A stretch of 64,000 nt of DNA, from the NCBI GenBank assembly GCA_036936605.1, contig JAUPFV010000004.1, positions 127,075,737-127,139,736 on the forward strand, read 5' to 3'. Shown piece after piece: positions 12,021 through 22,883 of the stretch. Position 1 is the stretch's first letter. Every line of letters starts with the position of its first letter. This DNA is from Limnanthes douglasii subsp. nivea. Lineage: Eukaryota > Streptophyta > Magnoliopsida > Brassicales > Limnanthaceae. The notes under the pieces were generated by a model. That model was not told the DNA's origin, did not search any database, and was given only the letters and a program-made list of their open reading frames with translations. The position numbers and the translations under genes are program-made.

Positions 12021-13817
12021 TTGGTTCTTGGTTGCAAAGTTATCCCTATTATATTCGAGAGTGCCGATTCTAAGAGGTTCTTCAATGAGTATATGATTTC
12101 AAGCTATAACGTATATATAACACAAATGGATGTGTCGTTAATTCCACAGGCTAACAACTTTTTCATGAGTGGATAAATTGTCATGCATGGTCATCCAATA
12201 CGTGGACAAGTGTCATGAAATATTGTATTATTCCAAGATAGACGTGTTTGTTTAACACTGGGTGCAGGTTGATGGATTACTTGATAAGTTATTTAATATA
12301 GAAAAAATACTTCTTTTATTAAGTATATATAGATACACATAAATGTTTTCTTGAAGGAGGAAACTCGTTGATACGGTTACTAGTTTTTTTTAAAAAGCAC
12401 TGTGTCTAGCATGATCTGGTTTCATCCGAAAAGGTCAAGACCAACTATCATTAAGAAATATAGATGAGACTTTCAAGTTATTAATAAAGTGATAACTATG
12501 CATAAAACTTAATATGGAGAGGACCATAGTAGAAGGGTCCATAATTTTTTTATATGTTTTTATCTAGTTTCACGATATGGATGAATTAACCCTAGTATAT
12601 ACCAAAGGTGTTTAAGGACGACCACGTGATTTTAGATTTTTAGGTGTAGAATCCGAGGATCGTTTTATTCTAATAGACAAGTAATATTTTACCATGTGAT
12701 TTTGGCATCAGAGTTTTCATCTCATTAACAGACCAACGATACTGTCGAATATGTTATGTCAGTTATTTAAAAACTGTGGCTGAAAGTATAAGAATTAAAG
12801 GCTAATACACTGGTTAGAGAAAAAACACTTATTTACTTAGTCAGATCTCGTATTTGACATCCAATAGTTAATAGTGTATGTTAATTTATTAGTTAGGGCT
12901 TTGCAATTATTATATAAAATACTTTTTGTGACAAGTGAGACTTTAAGGTAACGAATATATATAAAACCTATTTTGTAGCAAAACATAATAATCATATATT
13001 ATTAAAAGGTTACTTTGATGTTTAGAGAAAAATATGGATTATGCGAGGCTTTACTCAAAGACTTGAAAGAATATGAAATTCATAGAGACCTTCTTTTATT
13101 AACTTAAATGAATAAGTGTCAACTCAACTAAATATCATTGGATGATCATTAAAGCAGATATTGATGATCTTACGTGCTTGCAATATCTCTAGTTGAAGTT
13201 TTCGTCATTGTTTTATCCTTCATTGATGCTAGATATAACTTGTATAACAAAAACGAAAATAGAAAAGGGTAGAGGTTATTTTCTCTAAGACATTTTTTAT
13301 TTAGAAAGAATTATAGGTTTTAATATTAACTATATAATAAGGAGTGACGATACATTGAACGATCAATGATATCATTTTTTGGAAAATTCGTGACCATTAG
13401 CATCTAGAAGAATGTGTCATCAGATATTCATGAAGGTTACCTTAGGGCCACTTCGACTTGTTTCGAAACATTGCATGATAAGAGTTTCAACCTGCCACAA
13501 AATTATCCTTAGTGTTTTCACGATATATATTTCCACCTATAAAAAGTTCATCTGGAATGTGCGTATGGTGTATAAGTTGATATTCTCCGTCGAGTAGCCC
13601 AATATAGTAGTCAAATTGAAACCTAATTCCAAAAATATTTTAATTGACGTTTAAATAAAACAAAATAGTTGTTATATATAGTTTTAATTCACTTGTTATG
13701 AGAGAAAATGTTGTATTTAATATTGTGTGTTAATCCATGTTTTTTATGCTCTAGTGCTACATTTATTTGAATTCAAACAATATTTAATGATATATTATAT
13801 TATATTTTAATCAATTT
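12021..13817. other. intergenic, no gene recognised
   Basis: AT-rich sequence with only short chance ORFs. It may contain internal sequence of the decayed gypsy element to the left, but no protein motif can be read. Confidence 0.4.
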
Positions 13818-13822
13818 ATTTT

Positions 13823-14315
13823 TGGTGTGGATAAAAGTAGCCTGAGGGTAGGCTGGTAATTTCAAGTGGAGTTTTAAGACGGTGTAAGGGTGTTTCACGG
13901 TGGTATGGTGGTGTTTAAAGGTGTTTCAAAGTGTTTCAGGGTGTTTTAAGGGTGGAGAGAGAATTAAGCAGCCTGGCAGCAGTTAATTTTTCTTACCCAT
14001 AGTTAATGCTGGTGGTTGGGTATTTATAGTATGATATTTGGGCCCTTATGGGCTTTCGGGTCAAGTTTAATGGACCCGGGTCATGTTTAAAGACCCATGA
14101 GTTTTAAGCAGATGTACAGGTAGCTTAGTCAGACACTGATTAGGTTTTTTAGTACTTTAGTCATAGTTCGAACTGCCTTATGCTTGCAGTGTTCGAGATC
14201 ATCTGTCCGGTTCAATCAGTGCTGTTCGAATTAAAGTCTTGGAGTCTGTCCGAATTTACGGGGTGATTTACTTTGGACTATCCTTCCGGGGAGCTCTTCG
14301 AATTCGGACTCATCA
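13823..14315 (-). repeat. element 1 left LTR (3' LTR)
   Basis: 493 bp, reading TGGTGTGG...CTCATCA on the plus strand. It contains a run of short GGTGTTT-based repeats near its left end. It is identical to the right LTR except for one base. The element's polypurine tract abuts it on the internal side. Confidence 0.95.
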
Positions 14316-14642
14316 GGAGCCCCCTTTTTAGGTATTTGAACAAGTGTCCTTGTTAAAGAACTGAAAAACAGTCCGACTTAGGAAGTGGTCTTCCAATTCG
14401 AAGAGTTGAAGACGGATCCGGACAGAGCAATCGTTACAAATTCCAAACGGTTCTTTGTCAGAGGTAGTGGGACACGTGTCACTCTCTGGTTGGTTACTTT
14501 TAGCCGTTTTTTCACCTTGAAAGTTGCACCACTTTCTCGAATAAGTTACTTCTTTAAATGCTATTGATGATGTCAGCGCCGTTTTTAATCATTGCCCAAC
14601 TCTTCGGATTCTCCTAGGAATCAAACCCTTTTTTACATTTAC

Positions 14643-14649
14643 TATAAAT
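14643..14649 (+). promoter_or_regulatory. TATA box of the element 1 antisense ORF
   Basis: TTTACTATAAATTCC lies 96 bases upstream of the proposed aORF start. The same motif stands 99 bases before the homologous start in element 2 (34037-34043, minus). Conserved position supports a dedicated antisense promoter just inside the 3' LTR. Confidence 0.55.
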
Positions 14650-14744
14650 TCCATTTGTCTTTCACAGTCTCATTTTCACTTTCACTTTGCCATTTCACTC
14701 AAAACTTCATCTCTCTAAAACTTCAAACTTTCCTTAGTTGTTTT

Positions 14745-17704
14745 ATGTTCACAGCAAGAACAGCTCTAATCAAGGGTGGCTGGCTTAATCTTTCAGAATT
14801 GGAGAAAGCTCAACGGGTTGAAAAAGAGAAAAGACTTGCAGCAGGGCTTCCAGCGTCGCCTGTCGAGAAACCAGCCCCTTCAATCGAAGAATCTGATAGA
14901 GGTTCGTCTTCTTCGAAAGGTACAAAACCTAGAAAGCTTTTTCAATCAACACTCTCCCCTATAGTTTCTGGCTCATCAGTCCAAGAGTCAATCCCTATTG
15001 TCGAACCGGGGGTCGTTGTCACAAGTGTCAGGAAGAAATCCACTTTTATTGCCATGGGGTCCGACTCCGACCATTCTCCAGACAAACTAATCATGAAAAG
15101 ACCAAGCAGATTGGTTAAGGGACTTTCTTCAAAAAATACCAGCGATTCAGGGTCCGGGGCAACTATTAGGACTCTCCGGGAAAGGCCGGTTGGTCCGGAG
15201 GCTAGCAGTCCACTACCTCCCAAGGAAATCTCGACCTCAGAAACTCAAACTGAGGTGAGAACTCAAAAACATACATCGAGCCACCAGTCCGGAGGATCAG
15301 CTGTGCCAAGCTTCATCCCTCCCCGGGCTGTTTCTGCAGAAGCTCCCCCAACAATAATGGAGGAGAGGATGGAAGACTCCACTGAGGAGGTTAGGTTTGA
15401 GTCCGAGTCTTCCGGACAAGCTGACACTGCTATAGTTGTTGCCAAAAAGGGCAAATAGGACTTATATCTGAGGCGTCCGGATCTGCCGGAGAGCCTCGAA
15501 GGGAGAGTAGGGCCCTGCTTTCACAAGGTAGAGTTCAAGTATCTTTTGTCTCTGTTAAAGACCAAGTATGCGTTTATCCATACTAGAGATTTGGGACGGT
15601 TTCGCACCAAGTGGGGGATCCCTGAAAACGTTAAAATCCGAATTCCCATCGATCCGGAGACCCCAATGGATTGTAAAAGGAACGAGATAGTCTTCTTTAC
15701 GGAGCTATTCAACTGGGGACTTAGGTTCCCACTGGATCCAGAGATAGTGCGCTATTTCCACCTAGTCAAGCTATGTCCATCACAGCTAAGCCCTAATGGA
15801 TGGTACACCTTGATGTCATGCATTATGGCATCTAGGTTGTCCGGAATTCCTCTTCCAATGGAAGAGTTCGCTGCTGTTGCTAGTTTGTGCAAACACCATC
15901 AGTTCCCTTTCTATCACTTTAATATGGGGAATGACTTGAAAGCCGTCGATGATCTCCTGGAGTCAGAGAGTAAGTGGAGGAGCCAGTTTTTATTTGTAAG
16001 TGGCTCATGGGAGAATGGCAATAAAATCAAGGTCGGGGAGAATCCTAGCCTTCTTCGAAGTAGATGGAGGAGCGATCGTAAGTTTTCCTTTAAGTTTCTG
16101 TTCGAATTTCTCTTTTCATTAACTTTATGCTAACTAGCTACTTTCTTGTTTCATTAGAGCTGCCAAAAGAATTTGGAGACTACCTAAAAACCGGACAGGT
16201 CACCTGTGGCAAGATAAATGCATGGGCCGCAGAGAACTGGGAGAACCGGTTTCACAAGGCTTTTACCCCTGGGAATTTAGCGAGATCCCATCTGTGGAAC
16301 ACCACAGGCCGGAGGGATCTATCCTGGGAGGAGTTCTCCACCCCACCTGATGAGGATGTAGTTCTGAGAAGGTCTCATGAGTTAGATGGGACCCTCTTCC
16401 TTCCTGTCCGGGCCAAAGCCCCCAGTAAAATGAAGGGCAAGAAGAAGAAAAGCAGGAAAGCGGTAGAGGATGCTGAGAAAGAGGTCCCAACAGGTTCAGA
16501 GGTGCCAGCTCAGGCTCAAGTCGATGCAAACCTTCTACAAGTGGTAGAACAGGAAAGTGAGCAACAAAGAGTGAAGTCCCCAAAACCCTCAAGGGCTTCT
16601 AAACGAACTCGTAAGCAAACGAGTGACAGTGCTGATAGGGAGGTCAAAAAGAAGAAGATTTCCCAAGGAGAGGAGCTTGCTCTCCGAGACCCGGAGCCCA
16701 CTTTCCCAACTGATCCAACCTTAGCCGAAGAGATCCCAGGGAATCTTAATGAAGGGATTCCAATGGAATTTCACACTGATGAAGTGGATAGAGGAGAGAT
16801 TAATATGGATGAAGTGGACGTCACCGGTCTGGGCCCCCTAGGTGATTACTTCCTTGGCCTGTCAAGAGATGAGTTCGCAGGGCCATATGTTCCTCCCAGT
16901 AGTTCCAACACAGTAAACTTCAATGGTAAAACTTTCTTGGTCTCCAGCGAGAGGGATGTTATAGCTCATTCCCTCCTTAGCAACGTACAACCAGTACTCA
17001 CCCTGGAAAGGCAAGTCCGGAGTCAGGCAGAAACCATCAAAGAACTTAAGTCTGAGAAGGAGAAACTGTCCGATGACCTCAGGACTGCCACTACTAAGGT
17101 TGACTTTCTTAAGGAGTCAAACGAACAGCTAAAGGAGAATCAAGAGAAAAGCAACACAAAAGTTGCTTCTTTAGAAGAGACTGTGAAAGATCTCCGGGCT
17201 AAGCTGTCCGGATTGGAGAAGGACTTGGCAGCATCAAGGGGAGAAACTGCAGCAAAGGAGAAGATTGTCACCAACCTGACCACTGACAAACTTGCTTTAG
17301 AGAATGCAGTGACTCAGGTTGTTGAGGAGAAAGATGCTTTGGTGAAGGATCAAGAGGCCCTGATCAAGGCCAAAATCAACGCTTATGCCAGGGAGATGAT
17401 ACGGAGTGAAGAATTAATGGTTGAGAAAGTGAAGTCCGACATGGTCCTCTTGTTCCATGAGAAGTTCCCGAAGAGGAGACTATGGGACTTATGGCGTTAT
17501 GTGGACGACGATGATCTCCCCTACTGGACCATGGTTGATGAAGGGTACACTGATATATCCTCGTCTGGTGATGAAGAGGAAACCGGAGAGAGTCCGGGTG
17601 AGGAAGAGGTTGACCCCAAAGGCAAGAAGGTCATTGAGGAAAAAAGCAACATCAAGGGCAAGAGAACAGATGAGGGTGAGCCATCTTCAAAGGCTCCTCC
17701 TTAA
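14745..17704 (+). CDS. antisense ORF (aORF) of element 1, putative gypsy-type transposon protein
   Basis: It is encoded opposite to gag/pol between integrase and the 3' LTR. Exon 1 is 14745-16077 and exon 2 is 16158-17704, joined by an 80-bp GT-AG intron. That gives 959 codons before the stop, interrupted once by an in-frame TAG at 15456-15458. The start is the first Met of the MFTAR segment shared with element 2. Residues about 270-444 (RTKWGIPENVKIRIP.., LRFPLDPEIVRYFHL.., CPSQLSPNGW) resemble the plant family called putative gypsy type transposon (PF04195-like). Exon 2 has Lys-rich patches (KGKKKKSRK, EVKKKK) that could be nuclear signals, a long coiled coil at about residues 720-860, and an acidic tail. 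The function of such ORFs is unknown. Alternatively the first Met at 14592 could be used. Confidence 0.65.
16078..16157 (+). other. predicted spliceosomal intron in the element 1 aORF
   Basis: The donor is GATC|GTAAGT and the acceptor TTTCATTAG|AGCTGCC, after a pyrimidine-rich stretch. Splicing restores frame, giving ..SDQLPKEFGDY. Element 2 has an 82-bp intron at the same codon with the same residues across the junction. Confidence 0.75.
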
Positions 17705-17744
17705 TTTATAATCTGTTTTGTTTATCTTTTACTTGAACCAAAGT

Positions 17745-17848
17745 CCTTGGAAGGCCAAGGCACCTTTTTTGTGATGTTGTCCGTTTTATCCGGACAGATT
17801 TTTGTATTGTGCTCAAACTTGTTTTAAAAAGTCCTTGGAAGGCCAAGG
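17745..17848. promoter_or_regulatory. two 16-bp palindromes CCTTGGAAGGCCAAGG downstream of the aORF
   Basis: Copies lie at 17745-17760 and 17833-17848, each within AGTCCTTGGAAGGCCAAGG. Each has a 6-bp stem (CCTTGG/CCAAGG). The pair is conserved in element 2 at 30845-30860 and 30927-30942. They sit in the presumed aORF 3'UTR facing the 3' end of pol. A 3'-end processing or protein-binding role is possible but unproven. Confidence 0.6.
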
Positions 17849-18123
17849 CAATTTTAAACTTGTTGAATGAAAGTTTTATCTTGCTCAACCACTCTCTTAT
17901 TTCATAGTCTGTTTAAATATCTTAGAGTTTAAGTAATTTCAAATCATCGTGTTGTGAGAGCGTTTAGTTTCTCTGGCTAGAATTTAAGTAGCCCTTAGAC
18001 CTTTCAGTCCGAATAGTATGACAATCAACAGAATTTTGCAAAAACTTAGAAAATTATTCAAGAAGGCTCCAAGTTTCATTTAAAGCTCTCCGTGGCGCCG
18101 GAGAGAGGTAGTAGTATGCCCCT

Positions 18124-18160
18124 AAATATTTACATGGATGTTTCAAACAAGTAAATATTT
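18124..18160. other. conserved hairpin just after the pol stop of element 1
   Basis: The inverted arms AAATATTTAC (18124-18133) and GTAAATATTT (18151-18160) flank a 17-base loop, immediately 3' of the integrase stop in element orientation. A closely similar segment follows the pol stop in element 2 (30494-30531). Confidence 0.5.
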
Positions 18161-18169
18161 ATATAAGTT

Positions 18170-18840
18170 TTATTCTAAGTACATTCGAAGGTGTTCAATA
18201 TTCCAAGGGTGAGTTAAAACCCTGCCATCTTTGTCTTCCAACCAGTATGTCCCAGGCTTGATTCTTTCAACCACAGTATAGGGACCCTCCCAAGTTGGGG
18301 CCAGCTTTCCGAAGAGCTTCTCCTTGGTATGCAAGAAAACTTTCCTCAATACCTTATCTCCTGGTTGAAAGTCCCTTCTTTTAAATTTAGAAGCAAACCT
18401 GCTTCTCATCAAGCCTTGATAGTGTGCCATTCTAAGATGAGCTTTTACTCGCCTTTCTTCAATTAAATCAAGTTGATTTCTAACTGCCATTTCATTAGCC
18501 TGTCCGGAGAAGTTGTGGACTCGAAAGGAGGGAAGTGTCTTCTCTATCGGGGCTACTGCATCCATCCCATAGACCAAGGCAAAAGGTGATTCTTGTGTTG
18601 CAGCCCCAGGTGTTGTCCGGTAGGCCCACAAGACTTCTTGTAAATAACTAGGCCACTTCCCAGCAGCCCCTTCCAAATTTTTCTTTAAACCAGACATTAT
18701 AGTTCTATTAGCCACTTCAACTTGCCCATTGGCCTGTGGGTGGAAAGGTGAAGAAAAGCAGTGTTGAATACCCCTTGAGGCACAGAAGCTCTCCATTTCT
18801 CTGTTGTCAAACTGTGGCCCATTGTCTGTTGTTATTTTCT
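18170..18840 (-). pseudogene. integrase C-terminal remnant of element 1
   Basis: The minus strand reads ITTDNGPQFDN (second catalytic Asp region), then NGQVEVANRT with the catalytic Glu, then GDKVLRKVFLHTKEKLF and PTWEGPYTVVERIKPGTYWL, ending at HLRMYLE. It is the 3' third of integrase with an uninterrupted reading frame. The zinc finger, the first catalytic Asp and all upstream pol domains are deleted, so no enzyme can be made. Its 3' end converges on the aORF, about 465 bases away. Confidence 0.85.
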
Positions 18841-19236
18841 GGAATACTTTTTAACTTGCTTCTGTTTTTTCCTGGTTCGCCCCTCATCACTACTAGAGGA
18901 CAAGGATTTTTCATTTCCCTCACTGTCCGAAGAGCTGTCCGAAGATTCTGAGCTTGAGTCAGAACTCTCCACAAGCTTGGACCGGTGAGACTTTTTAGAA
19001 CTGGCATGTGTCTTTTTAGTGCTCACGTGAGTTTTTGAAGCCTCATGCTCTCGAGGGTTATCAGAGCGATGAGCAACTGATGCTTTGGACTTTTCCTTCA
19101 TGCCCATCTTGGCCTTCTCAGCCCTCAGAGCTTCTATTTCGACCCTCAACCTGTCACGCTCTTGGACAGTATATTCATCGTTCTCTTCTACCACTTCGAG
19201 CAAAGCTGGTGGAAGCTCTGGATTATCCGGATTCAT
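18832..19236 (-). pseudogene. gag N-terminal remnant of element 1 (134 residues)
   Basis: It starts MNPDNPELPPALLEVVEEND, matching the gag starts of elements 2 and 3. It has a short coiled coil (RDRLRVEIEALRAEKAK) and a Ser/Lys-rich linker, then reaches the deletion junction at KKYSR and stops two codons later. At the junction gag TATTC meets integrase GTTCCA-like sequence, so about 3 bp (TTC) are shared. The folded gag domain is absent. Confidence 0.85.
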
Positions 19237-19309
19237 TCGGACAGAATTTCCTTACTTGGTTTTGAATGCTTGATTCAGGCACCGTCGCCTCCCACTGTGG
19301 TCGCCAATT

Positions 19310-19802
19310 TGGTGTGGATAAAAGTAGCCTGAGGGTAGGCTGGTAATTTCAAGTGGAGTTTTAAGACGGTGTAAGGGTGTTTCACGGTGGTATGGTGGTG
19401 TTTAAAGGTGTTTCAAAGTGTTTCAGGGTGTTTTAAGGGTGGAGAGAGAATTAAGCAGCCTGGCAGCAGTTAATTTTTCTTACCCATAGTTAATGCTGGT
19501 GGTTGGGTATTTATAGTATGATATTTGGGCCCTTATGGGCTTTCGGGTCAAGTTTAATGGACCCGGGTCATGTTTAAAGACCCATGAGTTTTAAGCAGAT
19601 GTACAGGTAGCTTAGTCAGACAGTGATTAGGTTTTTTAGTACTTTAGTCATAGTTCGAACTGCCTTATGCTTGCAGTGTTCGAGATCATCTGTCCGGTTC
19701 AATCAGTGCTGTTCGAATTAAAGTCTTGGAGTCTGTCCGAATTTACGGGGTGATTTACTTTGGACTATCCTTCCGGGGAGCTCTTCGAATTCGGACTCAT
19801 CA
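19310..19802 (-). repeat. element 1 right LTR (5' LTR)
   Basis: 493 bp, 492 identical to the left LTR. The PBS TGGCGACCACAGTGGG begins three bases inside it (19306 downward, minus). The primer tRNA could not be identified from memory. Confidence 0.95.
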
Positions 19803-19984
19803 ATTTTAACAATGTTTTCATTTTTCATTTGATTTGAATATTATATAAATACTTGTTTAATTATACCTTTGACCTTACATATCTTCCAACATAATTAAAT
19901 GGTTACATATTTAAGGATGAAATTTATTATTAAACGAATATAACTCAAACTTATATAATGATACTATTAGATATATATGGGTAA

Positions 19985-20330
19985 AATAAGTATCCTTGCA
20001 CTCGTACATCTGATAAACAAGACTAAATCATGATTGCTAGCAAAAAAAACCAAGTGAAGTAATAACCGTAGAGAATTTTTCAAATCATGCACGAGGAGCT
20101 TGTTTGAGACCATATAAAGTTTTCCTAAGTCGACAAACTTTACCTGTTTTGTGAGCAACACCTGGAGGAGGAGTCATGTAAACCTCCTCATGAATATTAT
20201 CATTCAAAAATGTATTTTTAACATCTAGTAGGAAGATCTTCCACCGACGAACGGATGCAACTACAATAAGAGTACGAATTGTCGTCATTTTTGCCACTGG
20301 GTAAAATGTCTTATCATAATCCATACCATA
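19985..20330 (-). pseudogene. copia-A reverse transcriptase fragment
   Basis: MDYDKTFYPVAKMTTIRTLI, LLDVKNTFLND, and TLYGLKQAPRA are copia RT hallmarks. A frameshift near 20090 is followed by FFASNHDLVLFI. The catalytic YVDD is lost at the truncation. Further decayed pol sequence links it to the integrase at 21.0 kb. Confidence 0.8.
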
Positions 20331-20567
20331 CTTTCAGGAATACCATTTTGCTACGAGATAAACCTTATATATTTTAACAGACCCATCATACTTTGTTTTA
20401 ATTTTAAAAACTCATCGAGAGCCGATTATATGCTTACCGGTTGGAGGTTCAACTATATCTCATGTATGAGCCTGATAAAGAGCGGTATTCTACTATTTTA
20501 TTTTACCAACGAGTACCAAAAACAACTTTTTTAAATGATTGAGGTTCATATAAATCATGTATGTTTG

Positions 20568-21650
20568 CTATAAAAGAGGCGAAATTAGTTGAGTAAGAAG
20601 AATACGTAAAATCTGGTAGTTTGGTAGACTTACTCGTACGAGTAGATCTTCTGATAGGTGGAGCTGGTGGTTCATTAAATGAAGGAACTGACCCAGGCTT
20701 GATGGAGCAGAAGTAGTATTAGCTGTAGTCGATGTCTCGTGAGCTGACACATCTATATAAATGGGTATGTCGCTATTATTTTCAAAAGGATTAATAGCCT
20801 GAAGTTTGATACTTGTTATATCATGTGATTTAGCTGGAATCGAATAAAACAGGATATGCTCAAGAAATCTAACATGTCGAGAGACATAAAGTTTATGACT
20901 AGTATGATCAAAACAACAATAACCTTTATGTCTAACACCATAACCCAAGAAAACACATATTACGGATTTAGGGCCCAATTTGTTGCGTTCTACATGAGGA
21001 CGAATGACAAAACATGTACATCCAAAAACTCATAAGGAATAATAATCTGGAAGTTGTCCGTATAACTTATGAAAGAGAGAAATCCCTGCATTATGAGCAG
21101 CGAGAATTCGATTAATCACATATAAAGTAGTATGAATTGCTTCTCCCAAAAAAATAGTAGGAACCTCAGCAGATAGAAGCAAATACCGAGCAGTCTCAAT
21201 AAGGTGACGATGTTTTCTTTCTCCAACACCATTTTGTCGAGGGGTATCAGTGCAAGAAGACTGATGTATGTTACCATCAAATACAAATAACTGAGTAAAA
21301 GCATTTGATGTATATTCACTCTCTAAGTCACATCTGAAGGATTTTATTATAGCAGAATGTTGAGTCTTAACAAGTGCCCGAAATTCTCTATAAATTCCAA
21401 GGAAATCTGATATTCCTTTCATAAGATAAACCCAATTATATCGAGTATAATCATTGATGAAAGAAATATAGTAGGACAAACCATCCTTTGTGGAGACAGG
21501 AGATAAACCCCAGACATCAGAATGAGTAATATTAAATAGAGCAATAGAATAAGTAACGCTTTTATTAAACGGTAACGCTGAATAATTTAAAAGTTTACAA
21601 CCGCTACAGTCAGAGATATTACAAGTGTTAAACGCGATGCAAATACATGT
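20568..21650 (-). pseudogene. copia-A integrase and connection remnant
   Basis: It reads DCSGCK (zinc-finger CxxC), HSDVWG (first catalytic Asp), FRCDLESEYTS (second), and PRQNGVGERKHRHL with the Glu. Downstream GPKSVICVFLGYGVRHKGY and LYVSRHVRFLEH are the usual copia integrase C-terminal patches. It is broken by stops near 21000 and 21480-21600. Confidence 0.8.
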
Positions 21651-21832
21651 GCTAGACGAGAATGCTAAAAATAAAACTCAGACGATGAAGGATTTAAACG
21701 AAACAAAGACAAATCAACACTAGAGGCAGCAATATTAGTCAAGTATGTTTCAACATCATATACATCCATATTTGTTACTTCGAGTTTACCTAAGTCATAG
21801 CTTTCCCCTATTTTACGACTTGTCCCAATCAC

Positions 21833-22102
21833 TTAATGAGTCTGTTGAATTTGTATAGCACTATCAAAAAACAAGACACAATAACAAGATTTACAAATTT
21901 GGTTAACTGAAACAATATTCAAAGCAAGGGTGGGAATGTAGTAAACATCAGATATCGATATATGAGGGGTACAAATACAGCCAATACCCTCTACTAACAT
22001 TAGTGTAGCATTAGCAGACAAAACATATCTGGGTGAAACATGAGACAGCGAAACAAAGTTCGACATGTGAGGTGACATATGATGAGACACACCCGAATCC
22101 AA
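21833..22102 (-). pseudogene. copia-A protease fragment
   Basis: It reads WVLDSGVSHHMSPHMSNF with the aspartic protease DSG intact, then VYYIPTLALNIVSVNQIC, the typical end of copia protease before the integrase zinc finger. Surrounding gag cannot be followed and the frame is not open upstream. Confidence 0.75.
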
Positions 22103-22249
22103 AACCCACGATGGTTAATCAATACCTGAAGTGGAGGACGAAGACATACATGAATGTTATATAGATGTAGACATAATAAAGTTCTTTTTGTTCAGTTTAT
22201 CACTAGTAAACTGTATAAAATTATTTTTTTCTATCATATCCACAATCTC

Positions 22250-22760
22250 TAATCAAATCAAAATCAAATCAAAATCTTAATCAAACCCCAAATCCAAAAT
22301 CAAACCCAGTCCAAATCCAAAATTTTAATGGTCAAACGAAATCAAATCGAATACTCATTCAAATCCAAATCCAAAACCAGGTCCAAATACCAAACTAAAT
22401 TCAAATATAAAGTCAAAATACTAAACAACAAACCTGTTGCACTTTTCCAGTAGAAATTTCTCCCAAATCGTAGAACCAAACCATAATCCATCCAATCAGA
22501 TTGAAAAATTGGATTTCCCAAACATGTTCTCCAAAATTCAGCAAAAACGGACATCGTTTGCTATTCAATCAGACTGTTTTACTAGGACTACACACAACAG
22601 ATCCGAAAACCGAAAACTGTATCCATTATGACGAAAAACATATCAAAATTTCCAACACAAATCCAATCGAAACACAATATAACAAATTGGAAACCACACA
22701 AAAATCGATCCAAAATAAAACCAAAATCCAACTGAAATCACAATATAAATTCAAATAAAA
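22250..22760. repeat. CA-rich low-complexity tract in copia-A
   Basis: Many degenerate repeats of AATCCAAAATCAAA-type units give a strong C/A bias on the plus strand. It lies where gag is expected; the short ORFs here are composition artefacts. Confidence 0.5.
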
Positions 22761-22883
22761 AAATCAATGCAGCAAATGCCTTTTCTATTATGAACCAGGA
22801 TCCAAATTAATTCTTTGTAATGGTTTTTAGCAAATAATTTCTTGAAATTTCAACAATTAATTCTTTCTAATTAATTAATTGAT

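Larger units (their letters stand above)
13823..19802 (-). mobile_element. element 1: young, internally deleted Tat-type Ty3/gypsy retrotransposon
   Basis: It is bounded by two 493-bp LTRs that differ at one position (GACAC versus GACAG) and flanked by the perfect 5-bp target duplication ATTTT (13818-13822 and 19803-19807). LTR ends are TG...CA. In element orientation it contains a PBS (TGGCGACCACAGTGGG, ending at 19306), a gag N-terminus, a junction straight into integrase, then an antisense ORF and a polypurine tract (AAAAAGGGGGCTCC, 14316-14331). Gag core, protease, RT and both RNase H domains are missing. Near-identical LTRs mean a very recent insertion, so it must have been mobilised in trans. 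The lineage call rests on the antisense ORF and on similarity to element 2, which has a second RNase H. Confidence 0.9.

Noticed and set aside
22342..22758. Short ORFs on both strands
   Set aside because: They are products of the CA-rich low-complexity tract, not coding sequence.
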